From JACKAQ01 sp965227145 (GTDB lineage Bacteria > Calditrichota > Calditrichia > RBG-13-44-9 > J075): DNA of 64,000 nucleotides. The notes below the pieces were generated by a model, which ran no database searches, was not told where the DNA came from, and saw only the letters and a list, made by a program, of their open reading frames with translations. Location: assembly GCA_965227145.1 (NCBI GenBank), contig OZ245730.1:372001-436000 (forward strand), in the 5' to 3' direction. Of the stretch, positions 35,450-43,995 are shown piece after piece. Made by a program: the position numbers and the translations under genes. The stretch's first letter is position 1, and each line of letters begins with the position of its first letter.

Positions 35450-36460
35450 TTATAAACTAATGTTTTTACCGAGATTAAGCGATTGCGCCGCCGCCCAAAC
35501 CTGCGATGCCAGCGCCAAATCCTGCGCCGCATGACCGACGGATTTGAAAAACGTGATCTCGTTTTCCGATTGCCGTCCGGGAATTTTCCCGGAAAAAATA
35601 TCGCCGATTTCCGCCGAAAAATGCGATTCGCTGATTTGTCCGGCGTTCAGCGGAATGAGCAAATCACCCGCTTCGCTGAGCGCCGCTTCGCGTTCATCGA
35701 TGGCAATTCTGGCGCGTTGCACGGTTTCCGGCGGCACTTCCTGCATGTACGGTTTATATGCACCAACGCCGTTAATGTGCGTTCCCGGTGCAACGTGTTC
35801 ATCGGCAAAAACCGGCGCAGTTGCGGTGGTGGCGGTGCAAATAATATCTGCTTCGCGCAGTTGTTCCGGCGCGGTTGCAACGCTAACTTCGATGCCGAAT
35901 TTTTGTTGCATGCGGCTGACAAAATCGGCGGTGCGGTTGGGATTTCGCCCGAAAACCAGCATTTTTTCGATGGATCGAACCGCGCAAACACCATCCAGTT
36001 GCGATTCCGCCTGTGCGCCTGTGCCGAAAATTGCGAGGGTTTTGGCAGCCTTTCGTGCCATTGCATCGGTTGCTGCGCCGGATGCTGCGCCGGTGCGCAT
36101 CGCGGTGATGGTTTCGCCATCCATAATCGCCAGCAAATGCCCGGTGGTTGCGTCGAATAACATCACCGTAGCCTGAATATAGGGCAAATTTCGCGCGGAA
36201 TTACTGTTGGTGATTCTCACCAATTTTACGGTAGATTGCTGTTTGTTTGCTGCGAAAGCAGGCATCAGCAGCAGCAAACCGTCGTCCGGATTTGTGGGCA
36301 TCACCAGCCGTTGCGGTGCGGTAATTTCGCCTCCGGAAAGCTGAATGAACGCTTCGCGGATGGCTGCGACGCAATCGCGCATCGGAACTGCCTGCCGGAT
36401 ATCATCGCCGGAAAAAATTTTGATCGATTGTTTTGCCAATATCTTCCCAATTTTTTCCAA
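35450..36460 (-). CDS. Ornithine cyclodeaminase/mu-crystallin family protein, probable delta-1-pyrroline-2-carboxylate reductase
   Basis: The 336-residue protein has the family signature: FSGDDIRQAVPMRDCVAAIREAF at the N-terminus, APQRLVMP, VKLVRI, a Rossmann segment AIFGTGAQAESQ (about 145-156), a cofactor-discriminating VFGRNPN and INGVGAYKPYMQEVP. Members are ornithine cyclodeaminases, ketimine reductases or pyrroline-2-carboxylate reductases. Its place in front of a trans-3-hydroxyproline dehydratase argues for the last, which would yield L-proline. No ATG fits the conserved N-terminus. The TTG at 36460 is listed, and a second TTG at 36439 follows a GGGAAG and is a serious alternative. 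Confidence 0.85.
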   Translation of the reverse strand: MEKIGKILAKQSIKIFSGDDIRQAVPMRDCVAAIREAFIQLSGGEITAPQRLVMPTNPDDGLLLLMPAFAANKQQSTVKLVRITNSNSARNLPYIQATVMLFDATTGHLLAIMDGETITAMRTGAASGAATDAMARKAAKTLAIFGTGAQAESQLDGVCAVRSIEKMLVFGRNPNRTADFVSRMQQKFGIEVSVATAPEQLREADIICTATTATAPVFADEHVAPGTHINGVGAYKPYMQEVPPETVQRARIAIDEREAALSEAGDLLIPLNAGQISESHFSAEIGDIFSGKIPGRQSENEITFFKSVGHAAQDLALASQVWAAAQSLNLGKNISL

Positions 36461-36664
36461 AAAATAAGGTTTTTATTTTGGATTGAAAATGAATTTAGAA
36501 AAAGTGGGTGGGATTTAAAAAATGCAAGTTGTCGCGAATGGTCATTCCGGTTGACAAAATGGGTGAATAATCGCTTTCGATCCGGTCACAATTTGTAAAA
36601 TGAGATGTTCAGACACATCACTTTTCGAATCAAAAACGATAATTTCCACAAATTTGCGTTCGGC

Positions 36665-38029
36665 TCACAGCCCCAATTTTTTGAGTCGGGACATCAGCGT
36701 GGTGCGATGAACCTGCAATTGTTTGGCGGTTTGCTGTTTGTTGCCGCCATTTTCTGCGAGGGCTTTTTTGAGCACCATTCTTTCGAAATCCGCCATAATA
36801 TCATCCAGCGGACGAGTTGTGTCGATTTCGAATCCGGTGTCTTCCGCGGTTTCGTTGAGCACGCGGGATGGGAAGTCCTTTATTGTCAACATGTTACCTT
36901 CGGAAAGCACAATTGCCTGATTCACATAGTTTTCGAGCTGGCGCACATTGCCCGGCCAGCGATACGATTTCAGATATTCCATCGCTTCGTCGTCCACTTG
37001 TTTGGGCGGCAATTTACATTCTTCGCAAAACCGTTTGATAAAATGCTGGATAAGCAACGGAATATCATCGCGGCGTTCCCGCAGCGGCGGTAAAAAAATC
37101 GGGATCACGTTCAGCCGGAAAAACAGGTCTTCGCGAAAACGTCCCGCTTCGATTTCCGCTTCCAGATTTTTGTTGGTTGCGGCAATTACGCGAACATCTA
37201 CCTGTTTGGTTTTGGTGCTGCCGAGTCGCTCAATTTCTTTTGACGAGAGCACCCGCAGTAGTTTTACCTGCATCGCCATGGAAATATCGCCGATTTCGTC
37301 GAGAAAAATGCTGCCGCCATCGGCAATTTCGAAACGTCCCGGTTTGCTGTAATAGGCGTTGGTGTATGCGCCTTTTTCGTGCCCGAACAGCTCGCTTTCC
37401 AGCAGTGTTTCGGGAATGCCGCCGCAGTTTACTTTCACAAACGGTTTTTGGCTGCGTTCCGGGCGGGCATTTTGGCGGATGGCATCGGCGATCAGCTCTT
37501 TTCCGGTGCCGCTTTCGCCGTAAATCATCACGGTCAGGTTGTAGGGGGCAATTTTTTCGATTTTGCGGAAGAGCGCCATCATTCGCGGATCGCGGCTGAT
37601 GATATTGGCAAATCCTTTGTTCACCGGCGCGTTAAATTTGGCAAACGTATCTTCGTCAACATTGTATTTCATTTTGACGATTGCACCGACTTTCCACAAA
37701 AAATCCTCGAGATCGAAAGGCTTTAAAATGAAATCGCGGGCACCTTTTTGCAACGCTTTTACGGCGTTGTTTACATCTTTGTGTCCGGTCATCATGATGG
37801 TGGAAACATTGGGATAGCGGTTGCTCACTTCGTCGAGCAGCTTCATGCCATCCATTTCTGGCATGTATAAATCGGATATCAGGATGTCCGGCTCAGTGCG
37901 CTCGATCACCGCCAGCGCCTCCAGTCCGTTTTGCGCGGTAAAGGTTTGGTAGCCGACTTTGCTGAATAAATCCGCGATGATTTCCAACGAATCCGCTTCG
38001 TCGTCAACAATTAATATGCGTGGTTTCAT
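36665..38029 (-). CDS. NtrC-type response regulator with altered GAFTGA loop
   Basis: The 454 residues comprise a receiver (Asp53 in LISDLYMPEMDG, Lys in ILKPFDLEDF), an AAA+ domain and a Fis-type HTH (KQQTAKQLQVHRTTLMSRLKKLGL). Walker A GESGTGKE (171-178), Walker B GGSIFLDEIGDI and the arginine region PPLRERRDDIP are intact. The sigma-54 contact loop reads GAYTNA (220-225) instead of GAFTGA. Phe to Tyr is tolerated in some activators; Gly to Asn is unusual and may weaken or change the sigma-54 interaction. GAGGTGAG precedes the ATG. No sensor kinase is adjacent (orphan). Confidence 0.94.
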   Translation of the reverse strand: MKPRILIVDDEADSLEIIADLFSKVGYQTFTAQNGLEALAVIERTEPDILISDLYMPEMDGMKLLDEVSNRYPNVSTIMMTGHKDVNNAVKALQKGARDFILKPFDLEDFLWKVGAIVKMKYNVDEDTFAKFNAPVNKGFANIISRDPRMMALFRKIEKIAPYNLTVMIYGESGTGKELIADAIRQNARPERSQKPFVKVNCGGIPETLLESELFGHEKGAYTNAYYSKPGRFEIADGGSIFLDEIGDISMAMQVKLLRVLSSKEIERLGSTKTKQVDVRVIAATNKNLEAEIEAGRFREDLFFRLNVIPIFLPPLRERRDDIPLLIQHFIKRFCEECKLPPKQVDDEAMEYLKSYRWPGNVRQLENYVNQAIVLSEGNMLTIKDFPSRVLNETAEDTGFEIDTTRPLDDIMADFERMVLKKALAENGGNKQQTAKQLQVHRTTLMSRLKKLGL

Positions 38030-38362
38030 ATGCGCTCACCTCCCGGTATTGCCATCATTCGTTGTTATAAGTGCAGTATAAACAACAGGTTGGTGAAAAT
38101 TGTGACCGGTATTTTTTGTTGAAAAAATTTGTCAACCTGTTTATCAAGAGAGGAAATTCGTTTCAAAGATGCCGGCTCCCCGGCGACTGTTGCTGTCGAT
38201 ATTTTCTACAGTATAGCAATTGTCGTCACTTTGGATTGTGACTTAACCCGTTTTTGCACAAATGTGACGAAAATTTTGACATTTTTGGGACGAGAAGTAA
38301 ATAAAAAAACGCCTTCCGGTGAGGGAAGGCGTTAGGTGAATTCGCAAAAATGTTGGTTGTGT
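38030..38362. other. Intergenic region between orphan regulator and mosaic surface-protein gene
   Basis: No gene was found in these 333 bases. Repeated GTGAC/GTCAC half sites occur (38101, 38226, 38238, 38268) and may be regulator contacts. The terminator of the downstream-reading surface-protein gene lies at 38303-38332. Confidence 0.5.
38303..38332 (-). terminator. Intrinsic terminator of the mosaic surface-protein gene
   Basis: The arms AACGCCTTC (38308-38316) and GAAGGCGTT (38324-38332) form a perfect stem. On the minus strand the hairpin is followed by a T-run (complement of the A-run at 38303-38309), 31 bases past the stop. Confidence 0.9.
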
Positions 38363-41300
38363 TTACTTCACGAGCATCATTTTTCGGGTTTGCCGGAAGT
38401 TTCCGGCGTGCAGCGTGTAAAAATAAACGCCCGAGGCATAACGGTTGGCGTCGAAAATGATCCGGTGTTCCCCGGCTTGCTGAACGCCGTCAGCCAGCGT
38501 GGTGACCAGCCGTCCGGTTGCGTCGTAAACCGTTATTTTTACCGGAACGCTCTGCGGCAACGCGTATGCGATGGTCGTTTGCGGGTTGAACGGATTCGGG
38601 TAATTTTGGGCGAGTTCAAACTGCTGCGGCAGTTGATCCGCCGCCAATGCTGCGTTGGAATCACCATTTCCGTTGCCGGTTTTGGCGATGGTGAGCTGCA
38701 GTTTCGGGGCGTTTTCGCCGCTGCGGGCAATGGCGTTCGCCGGTAGCTTCAGCATAAATTTGTTGATTTGCCCATCGCGGAACGCCTGCGTTACGTCCAG
38801 CTGTATCTGCTGTCCGGCGGTTGCTGAGCCGGATTTGGCAATTTGCCGAATGGTGAAATCGCTGTTCACAAACGCCGTTAAATGTTCGCTAACCGATTCA
38901 TTTAACTGAAGTTGCAGTACGGCTTTTTGGACACGTCCGGATTGCGCGGGCGCTTCAAATCGCAGTTGCTGGTATTCGATCATCGATTCGTCGTCCGCAT
39001 TTTTCGCGCTGGCGATGCCGGATGCGGCGAACACTGCGCTATATTCCGACGGTTCAAATGCGATGGTTGTGGCTGTTCCGGCTCGCAACTCCACTGCGAC
39101 AACTGCCCAGTCCACATCGCGGCTGATCTGCCCGCTGACCGTCACATTTCCCGGTGTGGCAATGGATTGATCCTGCACCGCGATTCCGGCGACATCGCCG
39201 CCGCTGCCGGTTGAGCCTTCGAAACGTTCAGTGAATCCGGCGCCGGGTTCGTGATTTTTGTTGCGGAGCGCCACTGCGCTGAACACCGCCGAACCGCTGC
39301 CGACATTGTTCAATAGAAAGCTGTAGCTGTCACTATCTGTGCCGCCGTCGCAGTTGCCGTCGAGCCCGTTGGTGTTGCCGCTGAGCGAGCCACCGAGCGG
39401 ATTCACCGGATCGACACCGGAATAGCGCGACACGGTGATGAACGCGTTCGAGGGCGTATCGCCGAGCGTGGCGGTGATGTTGCCGCTGCCGGTTGGCGTG
39501 CCCGAACCGATCCAAACGGAAACGCCGGTTGCGCCACGTCCGGCGCATTGCTCGGCAACCAGATTCCAACTCAGACCCAATCCGTTAACGCCGGAAACGG
39601 TCACATTCTTTTTGTAAGTGATTGCGGCGAGATACACATCGCCATTCACTGCCGCGATGCCGCCGGTAGTGGAAACCGTGTTCGATTCGCTGCTGCCGCC
39701 GCTGACAACCTCTTCAAACGCGACCTGTCCGCCGCCACCGCCGGATGGCATGAACAGTGCGGACACGGATTTGTTGCCGTCCATCGTGATAATTTCGGGA
39801 TTGGTCAGCCCGCTCAAATCGCCGCCCCATCCGGCGAAAAACCAGCCGGGATCAGCGGTTGCCGAAACCGTAATTTCGGTATTTTCATCGTAAATGCCGC
39901 CGGCCGGACTGAGCAAAATTTGCCCGTTTCCGGAAACCGATGTTGCCAGAGTGTATTGCGGTACAACGATTTCGGTGAAGGTTGCGGTCACGTTTTTATT
40001 GCTGTCCATTGTGATATTTGCGGGATTATCCGTGCTGACGAGATCACCGCTCCATCCGCTGAATGCCCAACCGGGATCGGGTGTTGCGGTCAGTTCAACC
40101 ACCGTATTTTCGTTGTAGATGCCGCCGGCCGGATTCGCCTGCACCGCACCGCTACCAACCGTATTTGCCGCGAGGGTGTATTGCGGCACGGTCACTTCGG
40201 TGAAGGTTGCGGTCACGTTTTTGTTGCCGTCCATCTTGATCGACGCAGGATTATCTGTGCTGACAAGATCGCCGCTCCATCCGGAAAATTCCCATCCTGG
40301 TTGCGGTGTTGCGGTGAGTTGCACAATTGTGTTTTCATTGTAAACACCACCGCTCGGCGATAGCTGCACGCTGCCGCTGCCGACCACATTCGTGGTGAGT
40401 GTGTATTGCGGCACAACAATTTCAGTGAAAGTTGCGGTCACGTTTTTGTTGCTGTCCATCGTGATCGATGCGGGGTTAGTGCTGCCGCTCAAATCGCCGC
40501 TCCACCCGGAAAATTCCCATCCGGGTTGTGCTGTTGCGGTGAGCTGAACCACCGTGCTTTCATCATATATGCCGCCGTTCGGGGAAAGCTGCACGCTGCC
40601 GTTGCCGACCGAATTTGTGGTGAGCGTAAATTGGGTGGTGCCTCCTCCTCCGCCGCCGGGACGCAGCGCCACGCCGACAACTGCCCAATCAACATCGCGG
40701 GAAAATGTGCCGTTCACGGATTGATCGCCGGATGTAACTATTTGTTTTTCATTGATATCCAGCCCGGTGGTATTGCCGCCGCTGCTGGCGACAATTTCTG
40801 CCAGAAGCGCAAATCCGGCGCCCGCGCTGTGATCCTTGTTGCGTTTGGCAACCGCGCTGAAAATGGTGGTACCGCTGTTTGCGAATAGCGGGAAATTGTA
40901 ATTATCGTTGTCTGTGCCGCCGCTGCAACCGCCGCCGATGCCGTTGGTGTTTCCGGTGACGGTGTTGGCAACCGGATTCACCACATCCACGCCGGAATAT
41001 CGCGAAACGGCAATTGCTGCGCTGCTCGGCGAATTTCCGAAAGTGGCGGTCACGTTGCCGCCGGATGCGGGCGTGCCGCTGGCAATCCACACGGAAACAC
41101 CGGTCGCGCTGCGTCCGGCGCATTGTTCATCAACCAGCGTCCAGTTCAATCCCATTCCGCTCACCGATGCAACGGTTTCGTGCGGTTTGCTGGAAATTGC
41201 TGCGACAAATGTGCCGCCCTGCGTCCCCGGCGATTGCGATGTGCTCACGCTGCTGCCGCCGGTGCTCGTTCCGGAAACGGTTTGCTGATGGACAATTTCC

Positions 41301-43369
41301 CCGCCGCCGCCGCCGGAAACCGGCGAAAATGTCGCGATGATGGCTTTGTTGCTGTTCATCAACACGGATTCGGGATTGGTTGCGCCGCTCAAATTGCCGC
41401 TCCATCCGGAAAACTGCCAGCCGGGATCGGGAATTGCGGTCGCTTCGACAACGGTATTTTCGTTGTACAAACCGCCGGCGGGATTTAACTGGATCGAGCC
41501 GTTGCCACTCACATTTGTGATCAGGTTGTATTGCTGAACCGTCGATTCGACAAATGTGGCGGTGATATTTTTGTTGCTGTTCATCGTAACGGACGCGGGA
41601 TTTTGGCTGCCCGAAAGATCGCCGCTCCATCCGGAAAACTGCCACCCGGGATCGGGCGATGCGGTCAACTGCACAACCGTGTTTTCGTCAAACGTGCCGC
41701 CGGATGGCGAAACGCTGCCGTTGCCAACGCTGGAAACCGTGAGATCGTATTGCGGAACAATCACCGTGAAATTGCCGGCTGTTTGCGTTGTGCCGCTGCT
41801 GTTGGTCACGGAAATTTTGCCGGTTGTGGCGCCGTTTGGCACCGTCGCGCTGATTTCATTGGCGGAAACGATTGTAAAATTGGCAGATACGCCGTTGAAC
41901 GCAACGTTGCTGGCGTTATCAAAAAAATTGCCCAAAATCGTTACCGGTGAGCCCACGTTGCCGGATGACGGCGAAAATGAGCTGATCACCGGTGGATCGC
42001 CAACGGCGGTTGGCGGAATATAATTGTGAAAATAATAATGCGCGGTTTCTTCGCTGGCCGCTACCAGAATGCCCATTTCCGCAGTGATGCACTGTTTCGT
42101 GGAAGTGGGATTGTTGATGTTGTCAAAATCGTCGTCGCCGATAAACAGCGTGCCGATATCGAGATCAAATTCCAGATCGCCGTTGAGATCGGTGGTTTTC
42201 ATATACACCGATCGCGGACGGGTGAGCCGGGTCATAAACACATACAGCAGGTCGTTGTCCACATCCACCAAAATAATCGGACGGGTTTGGTTGTAGCGCT
42301 TTTCCGCGATGGTGGTGTTGGACCAATTGCCGCTGGCGTTGCGTTTTAGCAGCACAATCAACGGATCGGACGAATTGCTAACGCTGGTTTTGATAGCGGC
42401 GTACACGTTGCCGTTGTCGTCGCAGGCGAGCTGGTTGATGTGGTCGTCCGCCATGTTGTTGCCGCTCAGCGCGGTTTCTGCGGGTCCCCAATCGTCATCG
42501 TCATCGCCGTCAACGTGCACGGAAAAATACATCCGTTCATCGTTTTGATCGCTCCACATCACGCCCATTTTGTTGCCGCCGAAACTCTGGATAGAGCAAA
42601 TATCGTCGCTGGTGGCGCTGCCCGGCTGGCTCGGTAAATCGAACGGTGTTCCCCAGGTGCGGTCGTCGGTGGTGCTGTGATTGATCATCACCGTTCCGCC
42701 GACCATGTAGGAAATCCACAATTTCCCGAAGGAATCTTTATCCAGCACCAGCGTTTCGCTGCGCGCGTTGTTAATGATAACGGGAAAACCGCTGTCCAGA
42801 CTGTATGTATTCGTTCCCGGATCGAAACTGTAGCGATACAGCCGCGCTTTCAGATCGTCGCTGTTGGTGGTGCTGCCGCTGTTCACAAAAATATGCGATG
42901 CGACATACAATTTTTGCCCGTCCCAAAGTGCGTCGCCCAAACTGCCGGAGCGGTCGTCGATGGCTACACCGGTGTTAAACCAATCCTGCGATGCCGGATC
43001 GAACCGGAAAATGCGGTATTCGTCGTTGCCATTGTCCCATAAACTGCCCCACCAGTAGCCGTTATTGTACCACAATTTGCTTTCCGGTTTTTCGCCGGTT
43101 GGCGCGGAAATAACGCTCGAGCCGTAGTTGAAATCCCGGAATCCTTCTTCAATCGGAACCGCCATCAATCGATTGGCCAGGTCCGGAAGGCTGGATTCCC
43201 CGGTGCTGATTGCGGAATTTTCTGTCCGGTTGCTCACTGCCATTATGCGCGTTTGGGCGAATATTTCGCCAAAAGCAACGCTGGCAATCAACAAAAGCAA
43301 TACCAGGAAATGCGCTGTAAGATTCTGTTTTTTATGAATATAAAATGGAGACGCTATCGAATATTTCAT
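38363..43369 (-). CDS. Giant secreted mosaic protein: beta-propeller, IPT/TIG, InlB-type repeats, type A sorting domain
   Basis: From the ATG at 43369 (GAGG upstream) the protein is 1668 residues. The order is: signal peptide; a WYNNGYWWGSLWDNGNDEY-type BNR/propeller region (about 43200-42010); an IPT/TIG module (SFSPSSGNVGSPVTILGNFF); two divergent InlB B-repeats (41320-41755; GWQFSGWSGDLSG...KNITATF); a roughly 200-residue module A (QCAGRSATGVSVWIASG...SRYSGVDVVNPV); four more B-repeats in tandem (39760-40635, 75 residues each); a second copy of module A; a beta module with EPSEYSAVF; and a sorting domain (NYPNPFNPQTTIAYALPQ...ASGVYFYTL...KMMLVK). It is likely an adhesin or surface lectin exported by a type IX-like route. 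It diverges from the phytase gene. Confidence 0.88.
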   Translation of the reverse strand: MKYSIASPFYIHKKQNLTAHFLVLLLLIASVAFGEIFAQTRIMAVSNRTENSAISTGESSLPDLANRLMAVPIEEGFRDFNYGSSVISAPTGEKPESKLWYNNGYWWGSLWDNGNDEYRIFRFDPASQDWFNTGVAIDDRSGSLGDALWDGQKLYVASHIFVNSGSTTNSDDLKARLYRYSFDPGTNTYSLDSGFPVIINNARSETLVLDKDSFGKLWISYMVGGTVMINHSTTDDRTWGTPFDLPSQPGSATSDDICSIQSFGGNKMGVMWSDQNDERMYFSVHVDGDDDDDWGPAETALSGNNMADDHINQLACDDNGNVYAAIKTSVSNSSDPLIVLLKRNASGNWSNTTIAEKRYNQTRPIILVDVDNDLLYVFMTRLTRPRSVYMKTTDLNGDLEFDLDIGTLFIGDDDFDNINNPTSTKQCITAEMGILVAASEETAHYYFHNYIPPTAVGDPPVISSFSPSSGNVGSPVTILGNFFDNASNVAFNGVSANFTIVSANEISATVPNGATTGKISVTNSSGTTQTAGNFTVIVPQYDLTVSSVGNGSVSPSGGTFDENTVVQLTASPDPGWQFSGWSGDLSGSQNPASVTMNSNKNITATFVESTVQQYNLITNVSGNGSIQLNPAGGLYNENTVVEATAIPDPGWQFSGWSGNLSGATNPESVLMNSNKAIIATFSPVSGGGGGEIVHQQTVSGTSTGGSSVSTSQSPGTQGGTFVAAISSKPHETVASVSGMGLNWTLVDEQCAGRSATGVSVWIASGTPASGGNVTATFGNSPSSAAIAVSRYSGVDVVNPVANTVTGNTNGIGGGCSGGTDNDNYNFPLFANSGTTIFSAVAKRNKDHSAGAGFALLAEIVASSGGNTTGLDINEKQIVTSGDQSVNGTFSRDVDWAVVGVALRPGGGGGGTTQFTLTTNSVGNGSVQLSPNGGIYDESTVVQLTATAQPGWEFSGWSGDLSGSTNPASITMDSNKNVTATFTEIVVPQYTLTTNVVGSGSVQLSPSGGVYNENTIVQLTATPQPGWEFSGWSGDLVSTDNPASIKMDGNKNVTATFTEVTVPQYTLAANTVGSGAVQANPAGGIYNENTVVELTATPDPGWAFSGWSGDLVSTDNPANITMDSNKNVTATFTEIVVPQYTLATSVSGNGQILLSPAGGIYDENTEITVSATADPGWFFAGWGGDLSGLTNPEIITMDGNKSVSALFMPSGGGGGQVAFEEVVSGGSSESNTVSTTGGIAAVNGDVYLAAITYKKNVTVSGVNGLGLSWNLVAEQCAGRGATGVSVWIGSGTPTGSGNITATLGDTPSNAFITVSRYSGVDPVNPLGGSLSGNTNGLDGNCDGGTDSDSYSFLLNNVGSGSAVFSAVALRNKNHEPGAGFTERFEGSTGSGGDVAGIAVQDQSIATPGNVTVSGQISRDVDWAVVAVELRAGTATTIAFEPSEYSAVFAASGIASAKNADDESMIEYQQLRFEAPAQSGRVQKAVLQLQLNESVSEHLTAFVNSDFTIRQIAKSGSATAGQQIQLDVTQAFRDGQINKFMLKLPANAIARSGENAPKLQLTIAKTGNGNGDSNAALAADQLPQQFELAQNYPNPFNPQTTIAYALPQSVPVKITVYDATGRLVTTLADGVQQAGEHRIIFDANRYASGVYFYTLHAGNFRQTRKMMLVK
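39760..40635 (-). repeat. Four tandem 225-bp InlB B-type repeats within the mosaic gene
   Basis: The segment beginning GTGAAGGTTGCGGTCACG recurs at about 39975, 40200 and 40425, a period of 225 bases (75 codons). Each unit encodes YTLTTN-VGSGSVQLSPSGG-YNENT-VQLTATP-PGWEFSGWSGDL-type sequence. Near-identity of units 3-5 at DNA level suggests recent duplication. Two more diverged units lie at 41320-41755. Confidence 0.9.
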
Positions 43370-43995
43370 GGAAAATACCTCTTTACGAAACATATGGAGT
43401 AAACGTGTTGAAACGATTGATTATCAAATAGCCTGCAATAACGGTGTTTGGGATTGGCAAAAATGCTGAACGAAGTAATCAAAAGTGCAGCAGATGTTGT
43501 CGAACCAAAAAAAGAACATTAAAAATAGTCTGTGACAGGATATTATTAGAATTCTCTAATAAATATTGTGACAACAAACGCATTCACCAGAAATTCAAAT
43601 TTCATAAAAAAAGCGGATGCTGTAGCGAATGAAGTTGTTGTTAGGAAAAATTAGCGCATTTTCGGTAAAAATGCAATTTTTTCTGAACCACCCAAAATTA
43701 CGGATCGGGGAATGATTCGGCTGTGTTCAATGCCACACGAAAAATAATTTTTCCATCGCGATTGTGTAATTAATACACAAGAATTTATGCCGGGTATCGC
43801 CAACGGATTTTTCATTAAAATGAATCTGCGACACATCCCCCATATCGATAGTAAATTCAGCTATGTTGATAAAAAACAAATAATTATCGTCTCTTTGAAT
43901 ATTGGATAACATCCGGTTTTCATTCAATTAAATTCAGTTTGGCAGGAAGTTTGCGCTTATCGGAAGCGAAACTTAACAGCTGTGGAGAATAAATT
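43370..43995. other. 626-bp divergent intergenic region
   Basis: This AT-rich stretch between the mosaic surface gene (-) and the phytase gene (+) has no convincing ORF. It contains the sigma-54 promoter of the phytase gene at 43940-43955. The length would accommodate upstream activator sites. Confidence 0.6.
43940..43955 (+). promoter_or_regulatory. Sigma-54 (-24/-12) promoter of the phytase gene
   Basis: TGGCAGG-AAGT-TTGCG matches the consensus TGGCACG-N4-TTGCW with the invariant GG (43941-43942) and GC (43953-43954) exactly 10 bases apart. The predicted start of transcription near 43966 is 30 bases before the ATG at 43996. Confidence 0.75.

Noticed and set aside
39760..41755. Regularly spaced repeats as a possible CRISPR array
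   Set aside because: The period is 225 bp, in frame, and encodes InlB-type protein repeats; there are no short repeats with unique spacers.
43430..43455. Minus-strand sigma-54 site (TGCAATAACGGTGTTT on the plus strand) for the mosaic surface gene
   Set aside because: The -12 part is good but the -24 GG is AA, so the essential contact is missing.
43444..43632. A 62-codon open frame in the intergenic region before the phytase gene
   Set aside because: It lacks a ribosome binding site, has atypical composition and lies in AT-rich DNA near regulatory sites; no family resemblance.
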